NCBI GenBank assembly: GCA_041480065.1
Contig: JBGOZF010000016.1
Span: 1 to 64,000, forward strand
Origin: Fen-999 sp041480065
GTDB lineage: Bacteria > Pseudomonadota > Gammaproteobacteria > Burkholderiales > Rhodocyclaceae
Direction of reading: 5' to 3'
Length of the DNA stretch: 64,000 nucleotides
Each line of letters begins with the position of its first letter. Within the stretch, counting starts at the first letter, position 1. This document shows positions 32,986 to 42,093 of this stretch, in pieces. A program made the position numbers and the translations under genes. The notes under the pieces were generated by a model, which had not been told where the DNA came from, ran no database searches, and worked only from the letters and a program-made list of their open reading frames with translations.

Positions 32986-33858
32986 TCATAACAAGTACAC
33001 GAAGATGAATAGCCCGAGCCAGACCACGTCCACGAAGTGCCAGTACCACGACACGGCCTCGAACGCAAAATGCCGGTCAGGCCCGAAGTGGCCGAGGATC
33101 GCGCGCACCAGGATTACGCTCAGCATGATGGCGCCGACGGTGACGTGCGCACCGTGAAAGCCAGTCAGCATGAAGAAGGTCGAGCCGTAGATACCGGAGG
33201 TGAGGCGCAGATTGCTTAGCGTGTAGGCATCCCAGTACTCGTGGGCCTGCAGGCCGAGGAACAGCAGGCCCAGGGCTACGGTACAGGCAAGGCCGACGAT
33301 CATCTGCTGGCGTCGCTCGCGCTTGAGGCCCCAGTGCGCCCAGGTCACCGTGGCACCCGACGAGAGCAGGATCGCGGTGTTCAACGCGGGAATGCCGAAG
33401 GCTTCCACGCCTTTCCTGGCGACAGTGAAGTGGCTGGCGTCGGGCAGATTAAGCAACGGCCAGGCGGCGACAAAAGACGGCCAAAGAATCTCGTGGGCAA
33501 TGCCTTTGTCGCCGAGACCGCCCAGCCAGGGCACGGCGAAATAGCGGGCATAGAACAGGGCGCCGAAGAATCCGGCGAAGAACATCACTTCGGACGCGAT
33601 GAACCAGACCATGCCCCAGCGGAAGCTGACATCCACCTGGCCGTTGTACTTGCCGCCGAGGCTTTCGGCGACGACCCTGCCGAACCACCCGAACAGCATG
33701 ACGATGAAGATCAGGAGGCCGGCCGCCATTGCCAGGGCGCCGGCAGTGGTGAGCCCGTTGAGCAGGCCAGCGAAGCCCAGCACCAGCGTGAACAGCCCGA
33801 TGGAACCGACCAGTGGCCAGTGGCTGGGATCGGGTACGTAGTAGTGGCCGTGGTTCAT
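32986..33858 (-). CDS. ctaE: Cytochrome c oxidase subunit III
   Basis: A 290-residue membrane protein with seven predicted helices. The N-terminus HYYVPDPSHWPLVGSIGLF and the conserved WGMVWFIASEVMFFAGFFGA and GFHGAHVTVG segments identify subunit III of an aa3-type oxidase. It stabilises the core subunits I and II and proton uptake. It follows ctaG by 13 bases in the operon. Convergent with the DUF2909 gene. Confidence 0.96.
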   Translation of the reverse strand: MNHGHYYVPDPSHWPLVGSIGLFTLVLGFAGLLNGLTTAGALAMAAGLLIFIVMLFGWFGRVVAESLGGKYNGQVDVSFRWGMVWFIASEVMFFAGFFGALFYARYFAVPWLGGLGDKGIAHEILWPSFVAAWPLLNLPDASHFTVARKGVEAFGIPALNTAILLSSGATVTWAHWGLKRERRQQMIVGLACTVALGLLFLGLQAHEYWDAYTLSNLRLTSGIYGSTFFMLTGFHGAHVTVGAIMLSVILVRAILGHFGPDRHFAFEAVSWYWHFVDVVWLGLFIFVYLL

Positions 33859-33871
33859 GGCGGCTGGCCTT

Positions 33872-34465
33872 TCAGGAATCGCCGGCGCCTCGATCGACGG
33901 CAGCGCGGATCGTCGGCACGTTGAAGAATGTGTAGGCCAGCGTCAGGGTGCCGATCTCGGGTGGCAGGTCGGCATCGACGACGAACTGCACCGGCATGGT
34001 CTTGCTCTCGCCCGGTGCGAGCGGCTGCCGGGTGAAGCAGAAGCATTCGATCTTGTGGAAATAGGGTGCCGCCTGGTTGGGCGTGACACTGGGCACGGCC
34101 TGGCCGGTGATCGGCATGCCGCTGATATTGCGGGCATGGAAGGTCGCGAGTACGACCTGCCCCGGGCGGACCTGGATACGCTCGACATCGGGGTGGAACT
34201 CCCAGGGCAGGCTGGCCGAGGTGGCGGCGACGAATTCGACGGTGACCAGCCGACTGGCATCGACGCGCCGCGCACGCGCGGCGCTGCTGCCGATGCGGGT
34301 CGTGGTGCCGTTTAGCCCCGTGAACTGGCACACCACCTGGTAGATAGGCACCAGGGCGTAGCCGAAGCTGAACATCAGCAGCGCGACCAGCGCCAGCCGC
34401 CAGCCAAGCCGGTGGGAGCGCACTTCGGCGTCGATGTCGATGTCGGGGGGCAGCGGCGGACTCAT
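33872..34465 (-). CDS. ctaG: Cytochrome c oxidase assembly protein (copper delivery)
   Basis: A 197-residue CtaG/Cox11 protein that inserts copper into the CuB site of subunit I. A single N-terminal helix (about 21-42, WRLALVALLMFSFGYALVPI) anchors a periplasmic Ig-like domain with the copper-binding CFCF motif (KIECFCFTRQPL) and MPVQFVVD. The Cys in YQVVCQ near residue 46 is also conserved in the family. Its ATG overlaps the stop of the preceding 43-residue gene. Confidence 0.95.
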   Translation of the reverse strand: MSPPLPPDIDIDAEVRSHRLGWRLALVALLMFSFGYALVPIYQVVCQFTGLNGTTTRIGSSAARARRVDASRLVTVEFVAATSASLPWEFHPDVERIQVRPGQVVLATFHARNISGMPITGQAVPSVTPNQAAPYFHKIECFCFTRQPLAPGESKTMPVQFVVDADLPPEIGTLTLAYTFFNVPTIRAAVDRGAGDS

Positions 34466-34593
34466 GGTAGCAACACGTAATACGCGTAGATGCCGAGGTA
34501 GCAGGCCAGGGCGACGGCGGCGAGGATCAAGGCAGTGCGAACGTTTGTCCGGCGTCGCGGGTCTAGGGACGGCGTCATGGCGGCGGGGTTCAT
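34462..34593 (-). CDS. Cytochrome oxidase small assembly protein (43 aa)
   Basis: A 43-residue single-helix membrane protein (RTALILAAVALACYLGIYAY) with a basic N-terminus (DPRRRTN). Its start overlaps the ctaD stop, and its stop overlaps the ctaG start, both as ATGA junctions, so translation is coupled on both sides. Short single-helix proteins are regularly found at exactly this place between subunit I and CtaG in Betaproteobacteria. Assignment rests on position and topology. Confidence 0.85.
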   Translation of the reverse strand: MNPAAMTPSLDPRRRTNVRTALILAAVALACYLGIYAYYVLLP

Positions 34594-36164
34594 GGCACGT
34601 CCGGGGCTTCGGTGAAGCTGTGGTAGGGCGGCGGCGACGGTAGCGTCCACTCGAGGCCCTGTGCGCCTTCCCATACTTGGTCGCTGGCTATGGCGCCACT
34701 GCGAACGGTGCTGATGACGAGGTAGAGGAAGATCAGCTGGCTGGCGCCGAAGACAAAGCCGCCGATGCTCGACACCATGTTCCAGCCGGCGAACTGGGTC
34801 GCGTAATCGGGAATGCGCCGCGGCATGCCGGCGAGGCCAAGGAAATGCTGCGGGAAGAACAGCACGTTGACCGAGATCGCCGACAGCCAGAAGTGCAGCT
34901 TGCCCAGGCCCTCGTTGTACATGTGACCGGTCCATTTCGGCAGCCAGAAATAGACGGCGGCAATGATGGCGAACAGCGCGCCGGTGACCAGCACGTAGTG
35001 GAAATGGGCGACGACGAAATAGGTATCCTGGTACTGGAAGTCGACCGGCGCCAGGCCGAGCATGAGTCCGGAAAAGCCGCCGATGCTGAACAGGACGATG
35101 AATGCCAGCGCCCACAGCATCGGCGTCTCGAAGCTGAGTGAGCCTCGCCACATGGTGGCGACCCAGTTGAACACCTTGACGCCGGTGGGCACCGAGATGA
35201 GGATGGTCGAGTACATGAAGAACAATTCGCCGGCCAGCGGCATGCCGACCGTAAACATGTGGTGGGCCCAGACGATGAACGAGAGCAGGGCGATGCATAC
35301 CACCGCGTAGATCATCGAGCGGTAGCCGAACAGCGGTTTCCTGGCGAAGGTGGGCACGATCTGCGAGACGATGCCGAAGGCCGGCAGGATCATGATGTAC
35401 ACCTCGGGGTGGCCGAAGAACCAGAACACGTGCTGGAACATCACCGGGTCGCCGCCACCGGCGGCGTTAAAGAAGCTGGTGCCGAAATACTTGTCGGTCA
35501 GCAGCATGGTCACCACGCCGGCCAGCACCGGCATGGCGGCGATGAGCAGGAAAGCGGTGATGATCCATGTCCACACGAACAGCGGCAGCTTGAAGAAGCT
35601 CATGCCCGGCGCGCGCATGTTGAACACCGTGGTGATGATGTTGATGGCGCCCATCACCGAGGAAATGCCCATCAGGTGGATGGCGAAGATCAGGAATGGG
35701 AAGGCGGCACCGGTCTGGAAGATCAGCGGCGGGTACATGGTCCAGCCGCCGGCCGGTGGTCCGCCGGGCAGGAACCATGTCGACAGCAGAAGCGTGAAGG
35801 CGAACGGCAGCAGCCAGAAACTCCAGTTGTTGAGCCGGGGCAGCGCCATGTCTGGCGCGCCGATCATCATCGGGATCATCCAGTTCGCCAGCCCCACGAA
35901 CGCGGGCATGATGGCGCCGAAGATCATCACCAGCGCGTGCATGGTGGTCATCTGATTGTAGGTGAGCGGTTCGACGAACTGCAGGCCCGGCTGGAACAGC
36001 TCGGCACGAATAACCATGGCGAAGCTGCCGCCGGTGAGCAGCATCAGCCCGGAGAAGCACAGGTAGAGGGTGCCGATGTCCTTGTGGTTGGTGGTGAACA
36101 GCCAGCGCGCCAGACCGCCGCGCGGTGCATGGTGTTGGTCGTGAGTCAATGCGATGTCGGCCAT
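34590..36164 (-). CDS. ctaD: Cytochrome c oxidase subunit I
   Basis: A 524-residue catalytic subunit with twelve helices. Heme and copper ligands are visible: the low-spin heme histidine in MTTMHALVMIF, the His-Tyr crosslink motif GHPEVYIMILPAFG, the CuB histidine pair in VWAHHMFTVG and the heme pair in VAHFHYVL. The opening WLFTTNHKDIGTLYL is typical. It reduces oxygen to water and pumps protons. It lies between ctaC and the small assembly gene. Confidence 0.98.
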   Translation of the reverse strand: MADIALTHDQHHAPRGGLARWLFTTNHKDIGTLYLCFSGLMLLTGGSFAMVIRAELFQPGLQFVEPLTYNQMTTMHALVMIFGAIMPAFVGLANWMIPMMIGAPDMALPRLNNWSFWLLPFAFTLLLSTWFLPGGPPAGGWTMYPPLIFQTGAAFPFLIFAIHLMGISSVMGAINIITTVFNMRAPGMSFFKLPLFVWTWIITAFLLIAAMPVLAGVVTMLLTDKYFGTSFFNAAGGGDPVMFQHVFWFFGHPEVYIMILPAFGIVSQIVPTFARKPLFGYRSMIYAVVCIALLSFIVWAHHMFTVGMPLAGELFFMYSTILISVPTGVKVFNWVATMWRGSLSFETPMLWALAFIVLFSIGGFSGLMLGLAPVDFQYQDTYFVVAHFHYVLVTGALFAIIAAVYFWLPKWTGHMYNEGLGKLHFWLSAISVNVLFFPQHFLGLAGMPRRIPDYATQFAGWNMVSSIGGFVFGASQLIFLYLVISTVRSGAIASDQVWEGAQGLEWTLPSPPPYHSFTEAPDVP

Positions 36165-36174
36165 GGTTTGTCTC

Positions 36175-37296
36175 TCACTTGCGTGCCAGCTTCACTTCGG
36201 CGGGTTGCACCACATCGCCCATCTGGTTGCCCCAGGAATTGCGCTCGTAGGTGATCACACCCGCGATCTCGACGTCCGAGAGCTGCGTCGAGAAGGCGGG
36301 CATGGCGGTACCGGGCTTGCCGTTCATGACCCGCTCCATATGCGCGGCGACGGGGCCGTTGGCGATCGGGCTGCCCTTGAGCGCCGGGAACACGCCCGGG
36401 ATGCCGAGGCCGGTGGCCTGGTGGCAGGCGGCGCAGATGCGTCCGAACACCTCTTCGCCCTTGGCGTACAGTTCGTCGCGGCTCCAGACACGGGCGGCAC
36501 CGGCAGTCTCTTGTGCCTGTTTCGTCTGCATCTGTTTCAGCCAGGTCTGGTAGTCCGGCTCGTTCATGGCGACCAGGACGATGGGCATGAAGCCGTGGCC
36601 GACGCCGCACAACTCGGTGCATTGACCGCGGTAGGTGCCGGGCGTGTCGACCCGGGCCCAGATCTCGTTGACGAAACCGGGTATCGCGTCCTTCTTGAAG
36701 CCCAGCGCCGGAACCCACCAGGAGTGGATGACGTCGGTGGCCGTGGTGAGGAAGCGGATCTTCTTCCCGACCGGCACCACCAGCGGGTTGTCGACCTTGA
36801 GCAGGTAGTGGTCGACCGAAACCGGATCGATGCCCGAGCCACGCTTGCTCGCCTCGGCGCTCTTCGGGTCGAGACTGCTGAAGAAGCCGATGCCGGCGTC
36901 CATGTAGTCGTAGCGCCAGCGCCATTGCTGGCCGGTGATCTTGATCGTGAGGTCGGCGTTGCCGGTGTCGTTCATGGCCACCAGTGCCTCGGTCGCGGGA
37001 ACGGCCATTGCGATCAGGACCAGGAAAGGCAGCACGATCCACACGATTTCGAGGCGCAGGTTCTCGTGGAACGTCGCCGCCACAACGCCGCGGGACTTTC
37101 GATGGCGGATCACCGCCCAGAACAGCGCACCGAAGACGATGACACCGATGCCGACGCAAATCCAGAACGCCAGCATGTGCAGGCCATAGGCGGTGCGGCT
37201 GATCGAGGTCACGCCAACCGGCAGGTTGAGCGCCCAGTCCGCCAGGGCCGGGGTTGCGGGCGCGATGGCCAGGGTCGGAATCAGTTGCCGATTCAT
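36175..37296 (-). CDS. ctaC: Cytochrome c oxidase subunit II with fused cytochrome c domain
   Basis: A 373-residue subunit II. A short signal sequence and two helices precede the CuA domain, whose ligands lie in CTELCGVGHGFM. After a linker, a C-terminal class I cytochrome c domain carries ICAACH (CxxCH heme site) and a downstream methionine in GTAMPAFS. This makes it a caa3-like subunit II able to pass electrons from its own heme to CuA. It is the first gene of the oxidase operon, with the DUF2244 gene 28 bases upstream. Confidence 0.96.
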   Translation of the reverse strand: MNRQLIPTLAIAPATPALADWALNLPVGVTSISRTAYGLHMLAFWICVGIGVIVFGALFWAVIRHRKSRGVVAATFHENLRLEIVWIVLPFLVLIAMAVPATEALVAMNDTGNADLTIKITGQQWRWRYDYMDAGIGFFSSLDPKSAEASKRGSGIDPVSVDHYLLKVDNPLVVPVGKKIRFLTTATDVIHSWWVPALGFKKDAIPGFVNEIWARVDTPGTYRGQCTELCGVGHGFMPIVLVAMNEPDYQTWLKQMQTKQAQETAGAARVWSRDELYAKGEEVFGRICAACHQATGLGIPGVFPALKGSPIANGPVAAHMERVMNGKPGTAMPAFSTQLSDVEIAGVITYERNSWGNQMGDVVQPAEVKLARK

Positions 37297-37324
37297 GACT
37301 TGTGGCCGATCGCGTCGATACTGG

Positions 37325-37834
37325 TCAGCCGGTGGCGCAGGGGGTGAACGAGCGACCCGGCCCCATCAGCTGCCGCAAGCGGATTGCCAGTTCATGCCGC
37401 TCCTCGTCGTCGAGAAACGCGCCGATTTCGACTTGTTTGCCATGCGAGCGGATGAACAGGCGGCTCAAGTCGGGCATGGGGGCGAGCGGTTCGTGGAGTA
37501 CGACCTGGGCCCAGCCGCGCTGGAACTCATAGTGTTCCTTCGTCCGCAACTGGTGCTTTTCGACGGCGACGGTTTCACCTGAAATCGAAACCACCTCTTC
37601 GATCTGGGTGCGCCGATAGCCCGACCGCATACCCATGCCGACCGCGGCCACCACCAGCAGGGATAGGGGCATCACCTGCCACGCGCCGAGAAGCACGCAA
37701 ACGCCGGCTACCGCCAGGATGCCACCGGTGACGAGGCTGAAGATCACTACTGATACCCGCCGCGAGGTGGGTGCGTAGGGACTGAGGATCAGCCGGCCGC
37801 CTTCACCGGCAAGGTTTCCGACTGCGGTTACCAT
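37325..37834 (-). CDS. DUF2244 membrane protein
   Basis: A 169-residue protein with a central hydrophobic hairpin (about 27-67: VSVVIFSLVTGGILAVAGVC, then MPLSLLVVAAVGMGM) and a C-terminal soluble half containing FQRGWAQVVL and FIRSHGKQVEIGAFLDDEER. These are hallmarks of DUF2244, a family found just upstream of oxidase genes. The ATG at 37834 is chosen because GGAGAAG precedes it; an upstream GTG would overlap that site. Function is unknown. The 243-base gap upstream (37835-38077) probably holds the promoter of the oxidase operon, but I cannot place it. Confidence 0.88.
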   Translation of the reverse strand: MVTAVGNLAGEGGRLILSPYAPTSRRVSVVIFSLVTGGILAVAGVCVLLGAWQVMPLSLLVVAAVGMGMRSGYRRTQIEEVVSISGETVAVEKHQLRTKEHYEFQRGWAQVVLHEPLAPMPDLSRLFIRSHGKQVEIGAFLDDEERHELAIRLRQLMGPGRSFTPCATG

Positions 37835-38077
37835 GTTCTTCTCCACGCAGCCGGCTGGACGCCGTGCGCGACCGCGACGAGATGGACCTCTGATGCCGGA
37901 GGCATGATTTGCGCTTCATACCCGGCGTCCTTCCTGCGCACCATTCGTTCTTAGAATAGCGATGCTTGCAGGCGGTTCCTATAACCGGAAACCCGTACTT
38001 CGACTACCCGTATCCCCGCATTTCGTTGGAGATGTCAGTGGGGTCTCTGGCGGCTGCGAACGTTGGCAGGGGTGGGA

Positions 38078-39484
38078 TCACTTACGTTTGCGCGGGGCCG
38101 TTAGGACGTCCGGGCGCAGGATCGAGTCGAGCGTGGCCTGGTCGAGCAGGCCCATTTCCAGCACGAGGTCCGAGACGCTGCGCCCCGTGCGCAAAGCCTC
38201 GCGTGCCACCTTGGTCGCGTTCTCGTAGCCGATGTAGGGATTCAAGGCGGTGGCCAGCCCCGCCGACTGGCGAACCCGCTCGGCCAGCAGTTCGCGGTTG
38301 GCAGTGATACCGGCGACGCAATTGGCGGCCAGCGTGCGACAGCCAGCCTTCAGATGCTCGAGGCTCTTGAACAGGCTGTGGCCGATGATGGGCTCGAAGG
38401 CATTGAGTTGCAGTTGGCCGCCTTCCGAGGCCATGGTGATGGTGACGTCGTTGCCAATCACCTCGAAGGCGATCTGGTTCACCACTTCCGGGATGATGGG
38501 GTTCACCTTTCCGGGCATGATGGAACTGCCGGCAGCTCGCTCGGGCAGGTTGATTTCGTTGAGGCCGCCTTGCGGGCCGGAAGACAGCAGGCGCAGATCG
38601 TTGCAGGTCTTCGACAGCTTGGCGGCGATGCGCTTCAACACGCCGGAGAGCTGGACGAAGGCACCGGTGTCCTGGGTGGCCTCGATCATGTTCGCGGCCG
38701 GTTCCAGCGGCAGGTTGGCCAGCGACGACAAGTGGCTGATGGCGAGCCTGGCGTAGCCGACATCGGTGTTGATGCCGGTGCCGATGGCGGTGGCCCCCAG
38801 GTTGACCTCGCGGATCAGCGCCATTGCTTCGGCGAGCCGCGATTCGTCTTCGCCGAGCATGACCGCATAGGTGGAGAACTCCTGGCCGAGCGTCATCGGC
38901 ACGGCGTCCTGGAGCTGGGTGCGGCCGATCTTGAGGATGTCGCGGAATTCCTCGGCCTTGGCGGCGAACGCGCGCTGCAGGTCGGCCATCGCGGCCAGCA
39001 GGCCCTGGATGCCGAAACACGCGGCTACGCGCAACGCTGTCGGATAGACGTCGTTGGTGCTCTGCGACATGTTGACGTGATTGATCGGGTGCAGGGCGAC
39101 GTAGTCGCCGCGGGCTCGTCCCATCAGTTCGAGCGCCCGGTTGGCGATGACCTCGTTGGCGTTCATGTTGGTCGAGGTGCCGGCGCCGCCCTGGATGACG
39201 TCGACCACGAACTGGTCGTGCAGCGCGCCGCCGATGATTTCCCGACATGCGGCGGCGATGACCTGGAAGCGGGCGTCGTCGAGTTCGCCAAGCTCGAAAT
39301 TGGCGTGCGCGGCGGCAAGCTTGACCAGGGCCAGAGCCTTCACAAGATCGGGATAGGTGCCGATCGCCTTGCCGGTGATGGGGAAGTTCTCCAGCGCGCG
39401 CAGACTGTGGATGCCCCAATAGGCATCGGCTGGCACCTCTCGTTCGCCGAGCAGGTCGTGTTCCAGGCGGGTGGCGGATTTCAT
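38078..39484 (-). CDS. aspA: Aspartate ammonia-lyase
   Basis: A 468-residue enzyme of the fumarase/aspartase superfamily converting aspartate to fumarate and ammonia. The superfamily loop GSSIMPGKVNPIIPEVVNQ is intact and includes the catalytic serine. The substrate-site segments MSQSTNDVYPTA and GGAGTSTNMNANEV are also present. Opening residues EHDLLGEREVPADAYWGIH favour AspA over fumarase C. Its ATG overlaps the stop of the upstream ABC transporter by four bases, an unusual partnership. With gltIJKL it would feed aspartate into the TCA cycle. Confidence 0.93.
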   Translation of the reverse strand: MKSATRLEHDLLGEREVPADAYWGIHSLRALENFPITGKAIGTYPDLVKALALVKLAAAHANFELGELDDARFQVIAAACREIIGGALHDQFVVDVIQGGAGTSTNMNANEVIANRALELMGRARGDYVALHPINHVNMSQSTNDVYPTALRVAACFGIQGLLAAMADLQRAFAAKAEEFRDILKIGRTQLQDAVPMTLGQEFSTYAVMLGEDESRLAEAMALIREVNLGATAIGTGINTDVGYARLAISHLSSLANLPLEPAANMIEATQDTGAFVQLSGVLKRIAAKLSKTCNDLRLLSSGPQGGLNEINLPERAAGSSIMPGKVNPIIPEVVNQIAFEVIGNDVTITMASEGGQLQLNAFEPIIGHSLFKSLEHLKAGCRTLAANCVAGITANRELLAERVRQSAGLATALNPYIGYENATKVAREALRTGRSVSDLVLEMGLLDQATLDSILRPDVLTAPRKRK

Positions 39485-41316
39485 GGTGCGAGGGTGGTGG
39501 CCGGCGATGTCTCGATCGCGTCTTCCTGCTGCTGCTGCAAAGCCCACATCTGGGCGTAGGCGCCGTCACGCTCCAGCAGTTCCCGGTGGGTGCCGCGTTC
39601 GACGATGCGGCCGTTGTCGAGGACCAGGATCTCGTCGGCGTTCATGACGGTGGACAGCCGGTGGGCGATGACCAGGGTGGTGCGGCCGATGGCAGCCTGT
39701 TCGAGTTCGGCCTGGATGGCCTTTTCGGTCTTCGAGTCGAGCGCCGAGGTGGCTTCGTCGAAAATGAGGATAGGTGGATTCTTCAGCAGCGCCCGGGCGA
39801 TGGCGACGCGCTGCTTCTCGCCGCCGGAGAGCTTGAGTCCGCGCTCGCCGACGCGGGTTTCGTAGCCGTCGGGCAGCCGCTCGACGAACTCGTGCAGGTG
39901 GGCGGCCTTGGCGGCGGCGATCACCTCGTCGCGGCTCGCCTCCTGCCGGCCGTACTGGATGTTGTAGAACAGCGAGTCGTTGAAGAGTACGGTGTCCTGG
40001 GGCACGATACCGATGGCGGCGCGCAAGGACGCCTGGGTCAGCTTGCGGATGTCGCTGCCGTTGATGCGGATCGCGCCGCCGCGCACGTCGTAGAAGCGGT
40101 ACAACAGCCGCGCGAGCGTGCTCTTGCCGGAGCCCGAGTGGCCGACCACGGCCACGGTCCGGCCTTCGGGAATCGTGAAGTCGACGTCGAACAGGATCTG
40201 TCGGTTCGCCTCATAGGCGAAGCTCACATGCTCGAAGCCGACGGTGCATGGGCCGGGGGGCAGGGCGAGGGCATCAGGCGCATCCTGCACCTCGCGGTTC
40301 TGGTTCATCAATTGGAACATGCGTTCGATGTCAGTCAGCGACTGGCGGATCTCGCGGTAGAGGACGCCGAGGTGGTTCAGCGGCATGTACAACTGGATCA
40401 GGAAGGCATTGACGAGGACGATGTCGCCGACGGTCATGGTGGCATCGGCGACGCCGACGGCGGCCCGCCACATCATCAGCGATACGGCGGCGGCGATGAT
40501 CAGCGCCTGGCCCAGGTTGAGGTAGGACAGCGAAACCATGGTGCGGACCTGGGCTGTCTCCCACTTCTTCATCTGCTCGTCGTAGCGCGCCAGCTCCCAG
40601 CGCTCGTTGTTGAAGTACTTGACGGTTTCGTAGTTGAGCAGGCTGTCGATGGCGCGCGAGTTGGCCGCCGAGTCGAGTTCGTTGGCTTCGCGCCGGATAT
40701 GGGTGCGCCAGTTCGTGACGGTGACGGTGAAGGTCACGTACAGGACCAGGGTGACGAAGGTGATGAGGGCGAAGGCGCCCTGGTAGCGCGCGATCAGGAT
40801 GCCCAGGACCAGGGCGATTTCCAGCAGCGTCGGCAGGATGGAGTAGATGGTGTAGCTGATCAGGCTGCTGACCGAACGGGTGCCGCGCTCGATGTCGCGG
40901 GTCAGGCCGCCGGTCTGGCGCTCGAGGTGAAAGCGCAGCGAGAGGGCGTGGAGATGCTCGAAGACCTTGAGGGCGATGGTGCGCTGGGCACGCTGGGTCA
41001 CCTTGGCGAAGATGATTTCGCGCAGTTCGGTGAACAACGCCGTCGAGAACCGCAACAGACCATAGGCGCCGAGCAGGCCGATGGGAACCAGCAGCAGTTC
41101 CTGCTCCTTGGGCACCGAGAGGGCATCGACGATGTGTTTGAAAATGATCGGCACCGCGACGTTGGTCAGCTTGGCGGTGACCAGGCAGGAGAGGGCGAAA
41201 AAGACCCGCCACTTCCATTGCAGGAGATATGGCAGCAGGGTCTTGATGGTCTGCCAATCCCGGCGGTGAGCAGGCTCGGGGCTGGGCAGGGCGGCGGCGG
41301 CGTGAAATCCTCTCAT
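39481..41316 (-). CDS. ATM1-type ABC exporter
   Basis: A 611-residue half-transporter with an N-terminal six-helix domain and a C-terminal ATPase. Walker A is GHSGSGKST near residue 393, the signature LSGGEKQR is near 494 and Walker B is LIFDEATSALD. The helical domain contains TGGLTRDIERGTRSVSSLIS and NYETVKYFNNE, typical of ATM1/ABCB7/HMT1 proteins. Those export glutathione-linked compounds and are linked to iron-sulfur maturation or metal detoxification. It is divergent from the thioesterase gene and translationally coupled to aspA. Confidence 0.93.
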   Translation of the reverse strand: MRGFHAAAALPSPEPAHRRDWQTIKTLLPYLLQWKWRVFFALSCLVTAKLTNVAVPIIFKHIVDALSVPKEQELLLVPIGLLGAYGLLRFSTALFTELREIIFAKVTQRAQRTIALKVFEHLHALSLRFHLERQTGGLTRDIERGTRSVSSLISYTIYSILPTLLEIALVLGILIARYQGAFALITFVTLVLYVTFTVTVTNWRTHIRREANELDSAANSRAIDSLLNYETVKYFNNERWELARYDEQMKKWETAQVRTMVSLSYLNLGQALIIAAAVSLMMWRAAVGVADATMTVGDIVLVNAFLIQLYMPLNHLGVLYREIRQSLTDIERMFQLMNQNREVQDAPDALALPPGPCTVGFEHVSFAYEANRQILFDVDFTIPEGRTVAVVGHSGSGKSTLARLLYRFYDVRGGAIRINGSDIRKLTQASLRAAIGIVPQDTVLFNDSLFYNIQYGRQEASRDEVIAAAKAAHLHEFVERLPDGYETRVGERGLKLSGGEKQRVAIARALLKNPPILIFDEATSALDSKTEKAIQAELEQAAIGRTTLVIAHRLSTVMNADEILVLDNGRIVERGTHRELLERDGAYAQMWALQQQQEDAIETSPATTLAP

Positions 41317-41404
41317 GCTTCGATTTTACCCGCTGTTGACAGCCGACCCTCGAGCATTCAAGGTGCCGAGCTTGATGCCGCCAAGGAATATGAAAGGAAT
41401 CGCC

Positions 41405-41803
41405 ATGACGGAAGTACCCGTACGCCTGCCCGAGGGGCAGCCGGCCCTGCGCGTGGTGCCGATGCCGGCCGACGTCAACCCGGCCGGCGACATCTTCGGC
41501 GGCTGGGTGATGGCCCAGGTCGATATCGCCGGCGGCACCGTGGCGATGCGCCGGGCACGCGGCCGCGTCGCCACGGTGGCGGTGAACTCCTTCCAGTTCA
41601 AGCAGCCGGTCTCGGTCGGCGATGTGGTCTCCTTCTATGTTGAAGTCATGCGCGTCGGCCGCACCTCGATCACCGTCGATGTCGCGGTATTTGCCGAGCG
41701 CAATCCGGCGGCGCCGGTGGTGGTCAAGGTGACCGAGGCGATCCTGACCTACGTGGCGCTCGATGCCGCCGGCGCCAAGCGCGAGATCCCGCCCGAGGCG
41801 TAA
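41405..41803 (+). CDS. Acyl-CoA thioesterase (YciA-like)
   Basis: A 132-residue hotdog-fold thioesterase. The active-site helix motif NPAGDIFGGWVMAQVDIAGG and the following VAVNSFQFKQPVSVGDVV match the YciA/BACH type, which cleave a broad range of acyl-CoAs. AAAGGAA precedes the ATG. It stands alone between the ATM1-like exporter (divergent) and the PP0621 gene. Confidence 0.93.
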   Translation: MTEVPVRLPEGQPALRVVPMPADVNPAGDIFGGWVMAQVDIAGGTVAMRRARGRVATVAVNSFQFKQPVSVGDVVSFYVEVMRVGRTSITVDVAVFAERNPAAPVVVKVTEAILTYVALDAAGAKREIPPEA

Positions 41804-41856
41804 GAATTGATGCGCGCGAACGGGTATGATCGGCACATGAGGAATCGGTCGGCGAC

Positions 41857-42093
41857 GTGAGCAAGCTTCTCTTCTTCGTATTGATTGCGGTGGCGGTTTA
41901 TCTGCTGCTGCGGCGGCCGTCGCGGCGCAGCGCCGACGAGGAGACGCGCGCCACCCCGGCGCCGGAGCCGATGGTGGCCTGCGCGCGTTGTGGCCTGCAC
42001 GTGCCGAGAAGCGAGAGCGTCGAAACGGCCGGCCGCCATTACTGCTGCCAGGAGCACCGGCGTCTTGACGCAGGCGATTCCAACCGCGGCTGA
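41857..42093 (+). CDS. PP0621-family membrane-anchored protein
   Basis: A 78-residue protein with a GTG start, one N-terminal helix (LLFFVLIAVAVYLLL), a charged linker and a small cysteine-rich module (CARCGLHVPRSE, then HYCCQEHR) that probably binds zinc. This is the PP0621 family, regularly placed immediately upstream of pilS in Beta- and Gammaproteobacteria. Function is unknown. The pilS start lies inside its 3' end, so the two are translationally coupled. Confidence 0.85.
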   Translation: MSKLLFFVLIAVAVYLLLRRPSRRSADEETRATPAPEPMVACARCGLHVPRSESVETAGRHYCCQEHRRLDAGDSNRG

